Assembly (NCBI GenBank): GCA_947629675.1
Contig: CANREM010000002.1
Span: 62,001-126,000 of the forward strand
Direction of reading: 5' to 3'
DNA from: an uncultured Clostridia bacterium
GTDB taxonomy: Bacteria; Bacillota; Clostridia; Christensenellales; Borkfalkiaceae
Length of the DNA: 64,000 nucleotides
This document shows, in pieces, positions 1-9,852 of this stretch (within the stretch, counting starts at the first letter, position 1; every line of letters starts with the position of its first letter). The notes beneath the pieces are model-generated. The model ran no database searches. It saw only the letters and a program-made list of their open reading frames with translations, and had not been told where the DNA came from. The position numbers were made by a program, and so were the translations under genes.

Positions 1-1
1 C

Positions 2-169
2 TCCTCGGACGGAAAGCTCTCCAAGACCCGCCCGAACGTTCTGAGCGTGTATGAGAGCAAGGGGCTGGAATTTTCCTGCGTGGCGGTCTACGATAGGGGC
101 ATGTCCGAGAATGAGTGTTACATCGCCTACACGCGCGCTCTCAGCGAGCTTGCGATCGTCGAGGAATGA
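2..169 (+). CDS. UvrD/HelD-like superfamily I helicase, C-terminal end (partial)
   Basis: Only the last 55 codons are present; the gene begins outside the window. The readable tail contains 'VYESKGLEFSCVAVYD' and then 'YIAYTRALSELAIVEE'. These match motifs V (KGLEF) and VI (xAxTRA) of superfamily I DNA helicases of the UvrD/Rep/HelD type, which move along DNA, or displace RNA polymerase in HelD, using ATP. The linker between the two motifs is short, more HelD-like than UvrD-like. The stop codon lies one base before the ATG of the HAD gene, so the two are probably co-transcribed. The subfamily cannot be settled from this fragment. Confidence 0.7.
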   Translation, partial: SSDGKLSKTRPNVLSVYESKGLEFSCVAVYDRGMSENECYIAYTRALSELAIVEE

Positions 170-170
170 G

Positions 171-848
171 ATGAAGGACATCTTTCTTTTGGATATGGAC
201 GACACCCTCCTCGACTTTGAGCGGGCGGAGCGGGAAAACTTCTTTTTGACGCTCGAAGAGAAGGGCGTCCATGCGGACGAGGAACTCTTTTCCCGCTTCC
301 ACGACATCAACGGGGAGCTTTGGCAGCTCTTGGAACAGGGCGGTATCTCGAGGGAAAAACTCAAGGTGCAACGCTTTTCCCGCCTCTTCGAAGAGAAAAA
401 GATCGTTGCGGACGCCGAAGCGGTCGCCGAAGCATATTGGCACAATTTCCCCGACATCTGCTTCCCGTTTGCGGGTGCAAAAGAGTTTCTTATGGAGCTT
501 TCCGCGCGGGGAAGGGTGTATATCGTGACCAACGGCGGGGCGGTCATCCAGCGGACGCACATCCGAAAGGCGGGCTTTTCCCCTTACGTCACGGACGTTT
601 TCATCTCGGAGGAGGTGGGCGCGGACAAGCCCTCGCGGGCGTTTGCGGATCATGTAAAAACGCACATCGACGCATTCGAAGAGAGCCGCGCCGTCTGGAT
701 AGGGGATAGCCTCACCTCGGACATGGTATGCGCCAAAGAGGCCTGCGTGGACTTCATCCTCTTCGACCCGAGGGGAAAATGCGCCGCCTTCGGCGGCCGT
801 ATCGCAAGGGATTTCCCCGAAGCCCTCGCCATTCTCGGAAGGCTATAA
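171..848 (+). CDS. HAD-superfamily hydrolase, YjjG-like pyrimidine nucleotidase family
   Basis: 225 aa cytosolic phosphatase. Motif I is DMDDT at residues 8-12 (nucleophile Asp8, acid/base Asp10). Motif II is IVTNGG in mid-protein, motif III the Lys of GADKPS, and motif IV WIGDSLTSD near the C-terminus. Length, an alpha-helical cap after motif I and the DMDDTLLDF opening resemble YjjG/YfnB house-cleaning nucleotidases, which dephosphorylate non-canonical pyrimidine nucleotides. The same frame opens further upstream, but that stretch overlaps the helicase tail. ATG 171 directly after the helicase stop begins the conserved domain, so it is the chosen start. The substrate is inferred from family only. 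Confidence 0.85.
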   Translation: MKDIFLLDMDDTLLDFERAERENFFLTLEEKGVHADEELFSRFHDINGELWQLLEQGGISREKLKVQRFSRLFEEKKIVADAEAVAEAYWHNFPDICFPFAGAKEFLMELSARGRVYIVTNGGAVIQRTHIRKAGFSPYVTDVFISEEVGADKPSRAFADHVKTHIDAFEESRAVWIGDSLTSDMVCAKEACVDFILFDPRGKCAAFGGRIARDFPEALAILGRL

Positions 849-874
849 AAAAACCGTCCGCACGGGGCGGACGG
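847..874 (-). terminator. Rho-independent terminator of rubrerythrin gene
   Basis: An 8-bp stem (854-861 with 867-874, CCGTCCGC/GCGGACGG) is preceded on the plus strand by an A run at 847-853, which becomes a U tract after the hairpin on the minus strand. It sits between two convergent genes. Confidence 0.8.
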
Positions 875-890
875 CGAAAAGCGCGACTGC

Positions 891-1436
891 TCAATAATTT
901 TCCTTCTTCACTTCGAAGAATGCCTGCGGATGGTTGCACACGGGGCAGACCTCGGGGGCCTTGGTCCCGACGACGATGTGCCCGCAGTTGCGGCATTCCC
1001 AGACGGTGACGCCGCTCTTTTCAAAGACCTCCTTCTCTTCGACGTTGCGAAGCAGGGCACGGTAACGCTCCTCATGCGCCTTCTCGATGGCGGCGACGCC
1101 GCGGAACTGTGCGGCGAGGGCAGTGAACCCCTCCTCCTCCGCCTCGCGCGCCATGCGCTCATACATATCCGTCCATTCGGCATTTTCGCCCTCTGCGGCG
1201 GCGAGGAGATTCTCCTCCGTCGTGCCGAGTTCGCCGAGAGCCTTGAACCAGAGTTTGGCGTGTTCCTTCTCGTTTTCCGCCGTCTTTAAGAAGAGTTCTG
1301 CGATCTGCTCGTAGCCGTTCTTCTTGGCGACGGAGGCGAAGTATGTATACTTGTTGCGGGCCTGGCTCTCCCCCGCAAACGCCTCCCAAAGGTTTTTCTC
1401 CGTCTTTGTTCCCGCATAGGGATTGTTCTTACCCAT
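891..1436 (-). CDS. rbr: Rubrerythrin
   Basis: 181 aa non-haem iron peroxidase that reduces hydrogen peroxide in anaerobes. The N-terminal ferritin-like four-helix domain carries the diiron Glu/His motifs ([33 protein letters not shown]). The C-terminal rubredoxin-like domain has two Cys pairs (CRNCG and CPVCN) for the FeS4 site. ATG 1436 is chosen because it is preceded by aaaaggagaacagt and opens with the family-typical N-terminus; the 23 upstream residues in frame have no support. It is monocistronic, with its own promoter and terminator. Cytosolic oxidative-stress defence fits the hydrogenase and Feo genes elsewhere in the window. Confidence 0.95.
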   Translation of the reverse strand: MGKNNPYAGTKTEKNLWEAFAGESQARNKYTYFASVAKKNGYEQIAELFLKTAENEKEHAKLWFKALGELGTTEENLLAAAEGENAEWTDMYERMAREAEEEGFTALAAQFRGVAAIEKAHEERYRALLRNVEEKEVFEKSGVTVWECRNCGHIVVGTKAPEVCPVCNHPQAFFEVKKENY

Positions 1437-1476
1437 ACTGTTCTCCTTTTGTGAGACGGTCCCGTCCCGCAATTCG

Positions 1477-1505
1477 GGTATAGCATAAAAGCGGGAAATT
1501 GTCAA
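1477..1505 (-). promoter_or_regulatory. Sigma-A type promoter of rubrerythrin
   Basis: On the minus strand: TTGACA (1500-1505), 17-bp spacer, TATACC (1477-1482), reading toward the rubrerythrin start at 1436. Confidence 0.65.
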
Positions 1506-1551
1506 GCCGGGGATAAATATAAATTACGAATTTTTACATTTCGAGGTAGCT

Positions 1552-3618
1552 ATGGACAACAGGCATTACGATGCGAGCGACATCACCATTCTCGAGGGCT
1601 TAGACGCCGTCCGCCTTCGCCCGGGCATGTATATCGGCTCGACAGGCCCCAAGGGGCTGCATCACATTCTGTGGGAGATCGTCGATAACGCCATCGACGA
1701 GGCCGCAAACGGCTTTGCGGACAAGATCGATGTGCGCATCTATAAGGACGGGAGCGTTTCCGTCGAGGACAACGGCCGCGGCATCCCCACCGACATCCAC
1801 CCCAAGACAAAGGTCTCGGGCGTGCAGGTCGTCTTTACCCAGTTGCATGCGGGGGGGAAGTTCGACGAACACAACTACTCCTTCTCGGGTGGCCTCCACG
1901 GCGTGGGCGCGTCCGTCACGAACGCCCTTTCAAAGTGGCTCAAAGTCCGCGTCATGCGCGAGGGGACGACATGGGAGATGTCCTTCCGCTCCTACTACGA
2001 CGCCGCGAAGAAAAAATACATCGCGGGCGTGCCGGAAGGACCCCTCGTCAACACCAAACAGCGCACCAAAAAGCACGGCACCTTCGTCCACTTCATGCCG
2101 GACGAGGCCGTGTTCTCCACGGTGGAATTTTCCCTCGAGACCGTCGAGCATCGCCTCGAGGAGCTTGCCTTTCTGAACCGCGGGCTGACCATCACGCTGA
2201 CCGACGAACGCATCACGCAGAACGAGTACGAGGCGGCCAAGGGGGACAGGGCGGAGGAGGACATCCAGCTCGACCTTTTGGGCGCGACGCAGCCCTACAG
2301 CACCACCTTCCGCTACGAGGGCGGCATCTCGGACTTTGCGAACTATCTCAACGAGGGCAAGACCAAACTCTATCAAAAGCCTCTCTACTACAAGGGGGAG
2401 CGCGACGGCATCCTCGTCGAGTTCGCCATCCAGCACACTTCCGAGTTCACCGAGAGCCTCTTCTCCTTCGTCAACAACATCCCCACCCCCGAGGGCGGCT
2501 TCCACGAGATCGGCTTCCGCGGGGGGCTGACCCGCATGCTCAACGACTTCGCGCGGGACAATAAATTCCTCAAGGACAAGGACCCGAACTTCCTCGGCGA
2601 CGACTTTAGGGAGGGCCTCACCGCCGTGCTTTCCATCAAGATGAAGAACGTGCAGTTCGAGGGGCAGACCAAGACCAAGCTCGGCAATCCCGAGGCAAAG
2701 TCTCCCGTCGAGAGCGTCACGGTGGAGGGGCTGAAATCCCTTGCCGCCGACTCCAAATTCAAGAGGGCGTTCGACGAGATCATAAAAAAGGCGCAGGGTG
2801 CGGCGCGCGTGCGCGTCGCGGCGCGGCAGGCCAAGGACACCGCCCGTGCGAAGAACAGCATCGACTCTTTGATGCTTGTCGGCAAGCTCGCCGCCTGTTC
2901 GGGCAAGAAGCCGGAGCAGAACGAACTCTTCATCGTCGAGGGGGACTCTGCGGGCGGCACCGCAAAGCAGGCGCGCGTGAGGCAGTTCCAATCCATCCTG
3001 CCCCTCCGCGGCAAGCCCTTGAACGTGGAGAAGAAACGCCTCGACCAGGTCCTCGCCAACGAGGAGATCCGCACGATCATCTCCGCCCTCGGCGCGGGCA
3101 TCGGGAGCGACTTCAATCTCGATAAGCTCAACTACCACAAGGTCATCATCCTCTCGGATGCAGACCAGGACGGCTTCCACATCCGCTGCATCCTTCTCAC
3201 CTTCTTCTTCCGCTACATGCGGCCGCTCGTCTCGGCGGGGCATGTCTACATCGGCATGCCGCCCCTCTATAAGGTCTATAAGCAAAACGGCAGCATTGAG
3301 GAGTACGCCTACGACGACAACGAGCTGCAGGAGAAGATCGACAAGGTGGGGAGGGGATACCTCATCCAACGCTATAAGGGACTCGGGGAGATGAGTGCCG
3401 AACAGCTCTGGGCGACCACCCTCGATCCCGCACGGCGAAACCTGACGCAGGTGACGCTTGAAGACGCCGTCGCCGCCGAGAACATGATCACGACGCTCAT
3501 GGGCGACCGGGTGGAGGGCAGAAAGGAATTTCTCGCCCGCAATGCGAATTTCAACAAACAGGACAGCTTTATGGACCGCGTAAAGCTCAAGAAGGAGGAC
3601 GGCAATGAAGAAGGCTGA
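1552..3618 (+). CDS. parE: Type IIA DNA topoisomerase subunit B (ParE/GyrB-like)
   Basis: 688 aa ATPase subunit of a type IIA topoisomerase. The GHKL ATPase comes first: [11 protein letters not shown] with catalytic Glu42, then DNGRGIP and the GGLHGVG lid. A transducer domain follows, then the Toprim domain with EGDSAGG and the metal-binding DADQDGFHI, and a C-terminal tail with RYKGLGEMS. The length excludes a DNA-insert domain of the proteobacterial GyrB type. The next gene, subunit A, overlaps by 14 nt, so the two are translationally coupled. ParE is preferred over GyrB because there is no dnaA/recF neighbourhood and the partner lacks a GyrA box. A second gyrase-like pair is possible. The ATG is preceded by gaggtagct. 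Confidence 0.85.
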   Translation: MDNRHYDASDITILEGLDAVRLRPGMYIGSTGPKGLHHILWEIVDNAIDEAANGFADKIDVRIYKDGSVSVEDNGRGIPTDIHPKTKVSGVQVVFTQLHAGGKFDEHNYSFSGGLHGVGASVTNALSKWLKVRVMREGTTWEMSFRSYYDAAKKKYIAGVPEGPLVNTKQRTKKHGTFVHFMPDEAVFSTVEFSLETVEHRLEELAFLNRGLTITLTDERITQNEYEAAKGDRAEEDIQLDLLGATQPYSTTFRYEGGISDFANYLNEGKTKLYQKPLYYKGERDGILVEFAIQHTSEFTESLFSFVNNIPTPEGGFHEIGFRGGLTRMLNDFARDNKFLKDKDPNFLGDDFREGLTAVLSIKMKNVQFEGQTKTKLGNPEAKSPVESVTVEGLKSLAADSKFKRAFDEIIKKAQGAARVRVAARQAKDTARAKNSIDSLMLVGKLAACSGKKPEQNELFIVEGDSAGGTAKQARVRQFQSILPLRGKPLNVEKKRLDQVLANEEIRTIISALGAGIGSDFNLDKLNYHKVIILSDADQDGFHIRCILLTFFFRYMRPLVSAGHVYIGMPPLYKVYKQNGSIEEYAYDDNELQEKIDKVGRGYLIQRYKGLGEMSAEQLWATTLDPARRNLTQVTLEDAVAAENMITTLMGDRVEGRKEFLARNANFNKQDSFMDRVKLKKEDGNEEG

Positions 3619-6043
3619 AAAGATCGTCGAGCCGACGGGCAATCTCTATGTGACCCCGCTCGAAGAGGTGCTCCCTCAATCCATGCTCCCCTATGCGGAG
3701 TTCGTCATTCTGGATAGGGCGCTTCCCCGCGTGGAGGACGGTCTGAAGCCCGTCCAGAGGCGGATCCTCTATACCATGTCCGAGATGGGCCTCACGCCCG
3801 ACAAGCCGCACAAGAAGTCTGCGCGCATCGTCGGCGACTGCATGGGCAAGTACCATCCCCATGGGGACAGCTCCGTCTACGACGCCATGGTCCGCATGGC
3901 GCAGGACTTCAACATGGGCAAGACGCTCGTCAACGGGCACGGCAATTTCGGCTCGGTGGACGGCGACCCCGCGGCGGCCATGCGCTATACCGAGGCAAGG
4001 CTCGAGCCGCTCGCCCTGGAGCTTCTCCGCGACATCGACAAGAACACCGTCCCCTTCTCGCTCAACTTCGACGACTCCCTCAAGGAGCCGGATATGCTCC
4101 CCGGGAGATTCCCCAATCTCCTCGTGAATGGTGCTTCGGGCATCGCCGTGGGCCTTGCGACCAACATCCCGCCCCACAATTTGGGGGAGGCGATCGACGG
4201 CGTCGTCGCCTACATCGATAACCCCCGCATCACCCTCGAGGGGATGATGAAATACATCCCCGCCCCCGACTTCCCGACGGGGGGATATATCATCGCAAAC
4301 GAACTCGTGCAGGCCTATAAGACGGGCAAGGGCCGCATCACGCTGCGTGCCAAGATCCGCGTGGAGGCGGGGGAGGCGGACAAGAAGCTCATCGTCATCA
4401 CCGAACTTCCCTATCAGGTGAACAAGTCCGCCCTCCTTCGGAAGATCGCAGAACTTCGCGAGGAGAAGAAGGCGGAGCTTGCGGGGGTGCTTCGCGTCAC
4501 GGACGAGAGCGACCGCGTCGGCATGCGCGCCGTCGTCGAAGTGCGGGGGGATACCGACATCCCCAAGCTCCTGAAGACGCTGTATAAGTACACCGACCTC
4601 GAGGTGACCTTCGGCATCAATATGGTCGCGATCGCGGGCGGCAAGCCCGTCCTCATGGGCCTTCTCGACATCATCCGCCACTATGTTGACTTCCAGCGCG
4701 AAGTCGTCTTGCGCCGCACCCGCTTCGACCTCAACCAAGCCAAGGAACGCTGTCATATTTTGGAGGGTCTCATCGTTGCCGTGCGCAACATCGACGAGGT
4801 CATCAGGATCATCAAGGGGGCGGAATCCACCTCCGACGCCCGCGACAAGCTCCGCGCCCGCTTCGACCTCTCCGAACGGCAGGCACAGGCCATTCTCGAT
4901 CTGCGCCTCGCCCGCCTCACCAAGCTCGAAGTGTTCAAGCTCGAGGAAGAACTCAAGGCCTTAAAGGAACTCATCGAAAAGCTCACCGCCATCGTCGGCA
5001 GCACCAAGCTGCAGCTTCAGGTCGTCAAGGAGGAGATCCTCGCCATCAAGAAGAAGTATCGCACGCCGCGAAAGTCCGTCCTCGCCGAGACGGAGGCGGA
5101 CGCCGACGTCGAGCGCACGGACATCCGCGAACCGGGCGTTCCCTCCATTTTCATGATCACGGCAGACGGCAGACTCAAATGCGTCACCGAGAAGAACTTC
5201 GCGGGGACAAACAAGGCGGTCGGGCAGAACACGAAGAAGAGCATGATCGCCGTAAAATATTCGAAGATGATGTCGGACGAACTCGCCGTCGTCTTTTCCG
5301 ACCGCGGCAACTGCTACCGCATCTTCGGCATGGACTGCGCCAAGAAGTTCACCGAGACGGGCTATGCCCTCTCCGACCTCTTCGACGACGCCGAAAAGGG
5401 GGAGACGCCCGTCGCCGTTCTGAAGGCGGAAGAGAGCGGGGAACTCCTCTTCATCACCAGGCAGGGCATGCTCAAAAAGACGGCGTGGAGCGAGTATAAC
5501 CTCTCGAAAAACTGCTTTGCCGCCATCCGTCTCAACGAGGGAGACCTCGTCGTCAACGTCGAACCCGACCAAAAGGAGGAGGGCACGACGGTGTTCTTCG
5601 TCACGAAGGGCGGCATGTGCCTGAATGCGAAGAAGGACGACATCCCTCTTCAGGGCCGCGTTGCGGGCGGCGTGAAGGGGATGAACCTTTCAGATGGGGA
5701 CGAAGTCCTCTTTGCCGCACAGATCGACGGGGAGGGCGAGATCGTCGTCGCCATCTCGAGCGGCAGGTGGAAGCGCGTCATCGCGGCGCAGATCGATCCC
5801 CTCGCCCGCTATCGGAAGGGGGTGCAGATCGCCTCCTTAAAGGGCGAGAGCGTCCTGTTTGCCGACTATGTGACCGTGCCGTATATGCTCGCCGTGACGA
5901 CGGACGAGGGTACCATGTCCGAGATCAGTACCGAAGATGTGCCCATCGACGCGACGAATACGCGCGGAAGGCCGCTCAAGAACATCGCGTGGCAGCCGAA
6001 GGAAGTCTTTGCCATGAAGTACCGCCTCGCAGAAGATATCTGA
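3605..6043 (+). CDS. parC: Type IIA DNA topoisomerase subunit A (ParC/GyrA-like)
   Basis: 812 aa breakage-reunion subunit. Catalytic Tyr128 lies in AAMRYTEAR. The quinolone-determining region [13 protein letters not shown] has Ser89 and Asp93 at the positions equivalent to E. coli GyrA Ser83/Asp87, the drug-sensitive type residues. A winged-helix/tower region and a coiled coil (roughly 360-490) precede a C-terminal beta-pinwheel of repeated blades. At the place where gyrases carry QRRGGRG the first blade reads QNTKKSM. The canonical GyrA box is therefore absent, which favours decatenase (topo IV) over supercoiling activity. The start overlaps parE and has aagaaggaggacggca before it. Confidence 0.85.
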   Translation: MKKAEKIVEPTGNLYVTPLEEVLPQSMLPYAEFVILDRALPRVEDGLKPVQRRILYTMSEMGLTPDKPHKKSARIVGDCMGKYHPHGDSSVYDAMVRMAQDFNMGKTLVNGHGNFGSVDGDPAAAMRYTEARLEPLALELLRDIDKNTVPFSLNFDDSLKEPDMLPGRFPNLLVNGASGIAVGLATNIPPHNLGEAIDGVVAYIDNPRITLEGMMKYIPAPDFPTGGYIIANELVQAYKTGKGRITLRAKIRVEAGEADKKLIVITELPYQVNKSALLRKIAELREEKKAELAGVLRVTDESDRVGMRAVVEVRGDTDIPKLLKTLYKYTDLEVTFGINMVAIAGGKPVLMGLLDIIRHYVDFQREVVLRRTRFDLNQAKERCHILEGLIVAVRNIDEVIRIIKGAESTSDARDKLRARFDLSERQAQAILDLRLARLTKLEVFKLEEELKALKELIEKLTAIVGSTKLQLQVVKEEILAIKKKYRTPRKSVLAETEADADVERTDIREPGVPSIFMITADGRLKCVTEKNFAGTNKAVGQNTKKSMIAVKYSKMMSDELAVVFSDRGNCYRIFGMDCAKKFTETGYALSDLFDDAEKGETPVAVLKAEESGELLFITRQGMLKKTAWSEYNLSKNCFAAIRLNEGDLVVNVEPDQKEEGTTVFFVTKGGMCLNAKKDDIPLQGRVAGGVKGMNLSDGDEVLFAAQIDGEGEIVVAISSGRWKRVIAAQIDPLARYRKGVQIASLKGESVLFADYVTVPYMLAVTTDEGTMSEISTEDVPIDATNTRGRPLKNIAWQPKEVFAMKYRLAEDI

Positions 6044-6053
6044 AGTCGCTTTC

Positions 6054-6091
6054 GGGCGCGCCGCGTTTGCGGCGCGCCCGTAAATTTTTTT
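6054..6091 (+). terminator. Terminator after parC
   Basis: An 11-bp GC stem (6054-6064 with 6069-6079) with a GTTT loop is followed by a run of seven T. Confidence 0.85.
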
Positions 6092-6132
6092 CGGGAATTT
6101 CAAGAGAATTTTCCGTGGAAACGGAAAAATGC

Positions 6133-6162
6133 GTGACAAAAATGCTTGTTCCCTGTTATAAT
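6133..6162 (+). promoter_or_regulatory. Probable promoter of the Na/Pi cotransporter gene
   Basis: GTGACA (6133-6138) and TATAAT (6157-6162) with an 18-bp spacer, 77 bp before the ATG. Confidence 0.55.
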
Positions 6163-6238
6163 ATCCTTGTTTGTGCGCTATTACATACATAAGGGGCGCA
6201 AAATTCGGCGGCGCAAAGTTTTTTGACGGGAAGCAAAC

Positions 6239-7924
6239 ATGGGAGCATGGGACATCGTTAAAATCATCATGCAGATCTTCGGGGGGATGGGGACATTCCT
6301 CGTCGGCATGAAACTCCTCTCCGAGAACATGACGAAGGTCGCCCACGGGCGGCTCAAGAGCATGCTCTCCAAGACGGCGAAGAGCAGATTCGCGAACCTT
6401 GGCATCGGGGCGGCAGTCACCGTCCTCGGGCAGAGTTCGGCGTTTACCACGGTCATGGTCGTCGGCCTCGTCAACGCGGGCATCATGACCCTCTTTCAGG
6501 CGACCGCCATCATCATGGGGGCAAACATCGGCACCACGCTAAACGCCTGGGTCATCGCGATCGGCGGCTCGGACATCACCATCCTCTTCATGGGGCTTGC
6601 CGCCGTCGGCATCCTCATGACGATGTTCTCGAAGAAGGAGAAGGTCACGACCATCGGCCTCGTCATAGCCGCCTTCGGGCTGATCTTCGTCGGGCTGAAA
6701 TTCATGTCGGGCGCGCTCTCCTTCGAGAAGGGTTCCCCCGAATACGACGCCGTCTCGAAGGTGCTGACCGCCATCCGGAATCCCGCCCTTCTGCTCCTTC
6801 TCGGCATCGCCATCACCGCCCTCGTGCAATCCTCCACGGCGGTCAACGCCATCATCCTCACGATGGCGACCTCCGGCCTCACCATCGGCGGAGGAGGGAA
6901 TGCCGCCCTTTACATCATCATCGGCTCCAACATCGGGACGTGCGTTACCGCGCTCATCTCCTCCCTCGGGGCAAGCCCCAACGCAAAGCGCGCCGCCCTC
7001 ATCCACTTTTTGTTCAACCTCTTCGGCGCGGTCATCTTCATGATCCTCCTCGTCTCGTGGAGGGGGTTCGCAGGCACCGTCCTCGAGGGCGTGTTCCCCG
7101 CAGGATCCATGACGCTCGGAGGGGTAGACATGGCGGCGGGCATGCAGATCGCCTTCTTCCACACCCTCTTCAACGTCACCTGCGCCCTCCTCTTTCTTCC
7201 CTTCGTGAAGGGCTTCGTCTGGCTCGCGGAACATCTCGTGCGCGTGCATAACAAAGAGAAAAGTGGGGAGGAGCCGCTCATCATGGGGCCCGACGAGAGA
7301 CTGCTCCGTCAGCCCTCTGTCGCCCTCGGCTATCTCTACGAGGAGACGGGCAAGATGTTCTCCTATGCCATGGATACCCTCGATATCTCCTTCACCGCTT
7401 TTATGAATCAGGACACGGAGGCGGCGGAGAAGGTGCGCCGTCACAACGACGAGCTTGCCCTTTCGAACAGGAACGCCGTCTCCAACCTCGTACGGCTGTC
7501 CGTCTCGCCCCTCGTCATCGAGGAGGAGAAGATGGTCTCCTCGCTGCACTATGTTTTGAGCGACATCATGCGCCTCGGGGAACTTGCCGACAATCTCACC
7601 AAATACACCCGCAGCTATGTGGAGGACAAACTCGAGTTCACGGAGGAATTTTTGGGGCTGCTCAATGTGATGTTCGAGAATGTGCGAAGGCTGTATACGC
7701 TCTCCCTTGCCACCTTCCTCTCCCGCGATCCGAAGTCCCTTTCCGAAGTGGACCGCCTCGAGGACGAGATCGACCGCGAGCGGAAAGAGCTTTTGGAGCG
7801 GCACATCAAGCGTCTCAACGAGGGCAAGTGCAAGCCGCAGAACTCGAGCGTTTTTATCAGCCTTGTGAGCAATCTCGAGCGCGCCGGCGACCATATCAAT
7901 TACATCGCCCATTCGATCGAATAA
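6239..7924 (+). CDS. Na+/phosphate cotransporter family protein with PhoU-like tail
   Basis: 561 aa integral membrane protein of the NptA/PNaS family, which imports phosphate with sodium. About eight to nine membrane segments fill residues 1-330, in two inverted halves, each with the signature QSS motif (GQSSAFTT near residue 64 and VQSSTAVN near 197). GANIGTT and GSNIGTC follow each half. The soluble C-terminal part (about 350-561) is a PhoU-like helical domain, typical of the bacterial long form. It is monocistronic, with a promoter between the parC terminator and the ATG. The substrate could be another anion; no Pho box was identified. Confidence 0.88.
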   Translation: MGAWDIVKIIMQIFGGMGTFLVGMKLLSENMTKVAHGRLKSMLSKTAKSRFANLGIGAAVTVLGQSSAFTTVMVVGLVNAGIMTLFQATAIIMGANIGTTLNAWVIAIGGSDITILFMGLAAVGILMTMFSKKEKVTTIGLVIAAFGLIFVGLKFMSGALSFEKGSPEYDAVSKVLTAIRNPALLLLLGIAITALVQSSTAVNAIILTMATSGLTIGGGGNAALYIIIGSNIGTCVTALISSLGASPNAKRAALIHFLFNLFGAVIFMILLVSWRGFAGTVLEGVFPAGSMTLGGVDMAAGMQIAFFHTLFNVTCALLFLPFVKGFVWLAEHLVRVHNKEKSGEEPLIMGPDERLLRQPSVALGYLYEETGKMFSYAMDTLDISFTAFMNQDTEAAEKVRRHNDELALSNRNAVSNLVRLSVSPLVIEEEKMVSSLHYVLSDIMRLGELADNLTKYTRSYVEDKLEFTEEFLGLLNVMFENVRRLYTLSLATFLSRDPKSLSEVDRLEDEIDRERKELLERHIKRLNEGKCKPQNSSVFISLVSNLERAGDHINYIAHSIE

Positions 7925-8090
7925 CTTGCCCCCTCCGTGGGAGGGGGGGTAGGGGGGTGGGGCGACCTACGTCATTCCAACAGCGTCATGCTGCCCCGCC
8001 CGCACGTTCTGATTGTTGTCTAAGGGCGGCACGAGTGCCGACTTTCGGCACGAAGTAGCTTGTCGAAGCATCATCCTCATTTTAACGAAC
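7925..8090. repeat. REP-like hairpin mosaic
   Basis: Gene-free spacer built of repeat units. A GC hairpin unit (ccccctccgtgggaggggg then gtaggggggtgggg) also occurs near 21239 and 10138. It is followed by a unit 'gtcatgctgccccgc...ttgtctaagggcggcacga...gtcgaagcatc' (about 7986-8072) that recurs at about 15179-15272 and 59809-59885. No coding signal is visible. The ribosome binding site of the next gene (aaggagtttct) lies just outside it. Confidence 0.7.
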
Positions 8091-8106
8091 CCATCAAGGA
8101 GTTTCT

Positions 8107-9852
8107 ATGAAAGTCTTTATAAGCGAAAACAGCATGCTCCCCGCCAAGCAGAGCGGCTTCGGCATCTCCCTCGAGGACGTCAACTTCGCCTTCGACGGCG
8201 GGCTGTATGCCGAAATGCTCGAGAACCGCAATTTCGAAGCGAAGGAAGTAAAGGCGGACGGAGACAGGGTCCTCGTTGCCGCAGGCGGTACCTACGGCTG
8301 GGAACCTTGGCCGAAGGGTGCAGACGTCGCCTTGAAGCTCAAGACGGACCGCCCGCTCTTCGCCGAAGCCCCGCACTACATGCGCGTGGTTGCGGGTACG
8401 GACGGCGCGGGCATGCGGAACAGGGCGTACGGCGGGATGACCATAAGAAAGGGCGTCGCATACAGACTGACCTTCTATGTCCGCTCCTACGATTATAAGG
8501 ACGCCGCCTTCGTGGGACTTTGGAAGGACGGCGACCCCGTTGTCGAAAAACGCGTCAAAATCAAGCCGAACGGCAAGTGGACGCGCTACGAAGTCAAGCT
8601 CAAAAGCAAGGTGGACGTCGAGGGCGCAAATTTCGCTTTTTTGCTCCGTAAGGCGGGCATGGTACATGCGAACGACTTCTCCCTCATGCCGGAGGACGCC
8701 ATTTTAGGCGTGTTCCGCCGCGACCTTTTGGAGCTTCTCAAGGAGATGAAGCCCAAGTTTCTGCGCTTTGCGGGCGGCCACATCCCCGGCTCCACTCTCG
8801 CCCCCTACGCATGGAAGGACTCCGTCTCACGGCCGGAGAGAAGGCGGCAGCTCTTCAACCCTTGGGCGATCAAAGGACAGCCCCACTACGGGCAGACGCT
8901 CGGCCTCGGCTACTTCGAATGTTTCCGCCTCGCGGAATATTTGGGCGCGTACCCCGTGCCGACCGTCATGCTTCCCGACGTTCCCCCGACCGACCCCGAA
9001 TTTGAGGCGTGCGTGCAGGACCTTCTCGATCTCGTCGAATTTGCCAACGGCGATAAGGACACGATGTGGGGAAGCCTTCGCGACGAACTCGGTCACGCCG
9101 CGCCCTTCGGCGTCAAGTGGATCGCAGTGGAGGACGGCGTTCCAAAGGAAACTCTGTCGGCATTTGCCGCCCGCGTTCACAGGATGGGGGATGTCAGGCT
9201 CGTCCTTCCCGCAAGCGAGGGGGACCTCGTCTGGCAGCGTCTCCACGTCCCCGCGGAGGAGCTGACAAAGGGGATGGTGCTCCCGCAGGAAAGGACCTTC
9301 CTCGAGCTGTCCGCCGCTTCGAAGGAGGGGGAAAATTCCCCCGCATCGGGCAGCTGGCAGGGCGCGCTTGCAGAGGCAGCATGTCTCATTTCTCTCGAGC
9401 GCAACGCGGACATGGTGCCCTTCAAGAGCTTCGCACCGCTCCTTGCCCGCATCGGCTTCGCACAGCGCGTGCCCGCCCTCATCTGGTTCGACGGCAGCAC
9501 CTCTTTCTGCACGCCGAGCTACGACGTACAGAAGCTCTTCAGCCTGTATACGGGCGACCTCATCGTGCAGGCGGAAACGGAGACGGAGAGCGTCCTCGCC
9601 TCTGCCTCCGAACAGGATGGATTTACGATCGTCAAGCTCGCCAACCTCTCGGGGGAAAGCGTGGAGGCGGAAGTAGAGGGGGATTTTGAATTCGGTTCCC
9701 TCACCCGCGTCATCCGCATGGAAGGGGAGCTTACGGCGTTCAACTCCGTGGAGGAGCCGGAAAAACTCCGCGCCCGCGACGTCGCCCCTGCCGCGCCCCG
9801 CTCCGCCCTTCTCCCCCCGCACAGCTTCAGCGTCCTCATCTTCCGTGAATAG
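8107..9852 (+). CDS. GH51 alpha-L-arabinofuranosidase-like protein, probably catalytically altered
   Basis: 581 aa, no signal peptide, so cytosolic. The N-terminus (GFGISLEDVNFAFDGGLYAE, residues 17-36), a carbohydrate-binding-like beta region (about 45-200), 'RFAGG...APYAWKD' and 'GQTLGLGYFECFRLAEYLGA' all follow the GH51 arabinofuranosidase pattern. The C-terminal beta domain ends in LPPHSFSVL. The catalytic part is eroded. The usual GNE acid/base motif reads AVE (Glu342 kept). The segment that should carry the GEYA nucleophile reads TFLELSA (Glu400 shifted by one). Roughly 20-25 residues usually found between these motifs are missing. It may be an inactive or re-purposed homologue. The gene stands alone between repeat arrays. 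Confidence 0.75.
   Translation: MKVFISENSMLPAKQSGFGISLEDVNFAFDGGLYAEMLENRNFEAKEVKADGDRVLVAAGGTYGWEPWPKGADVALKLKTDRPLFAEAPHYMRVVAGTDGAGMRNRAYGGMTIRKGVAYRLTFYVRSYDYKDAAFVGLWKDGDPVVEKRVKIKPNGKWTRYEVKLKSKVDVEGANFAFLLRKAGMVHANDFSLMPEDAILGVFRRDLLELLKEMKPKFLRFAGGHIPGSTLAPYAWKDSVSRPERRRQLFNPWAIKGQPHYGQTLGLGYFECFRLAEYLGAYPVPTVMLPDVPPTDPEFEACVQDLLDLVEFANGDKDTMWGSLRDELGHAAPFGVKWIAVEDGVPKETLSAFAARVHRMGDVRLVLPASEGDLVWQRLHVPAEELTKGMVLPQERTFLELSAASKEGENSPASGSWQGALAEAACLISLERNADMVPFKSFAPLLARIGFAQRVPALIWFDGSTSFCTPSYDVQKLFSLYTGDLIVQAETETESVLASASEQDGFTIVKLANLSGESVEAEVEGDFEFGSLTRVIRMEGELTAFNSVEEPEKLRARDVAPAAPRSALLPPHSFSVLIFRE

Noticed and set aside
1851-1858. Run of seven G inside parE as a possible phase-variation tract
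   Set aside because: It lies in an essential conserved gene within the ordinary codons of AGGKFDE; slippage would be lethal and no regulatory context exists.
1930-3642. 570-codon open frame antisense to parE
   Set aside because: Shadow of a universally conserved gene; no homology-like motifs.
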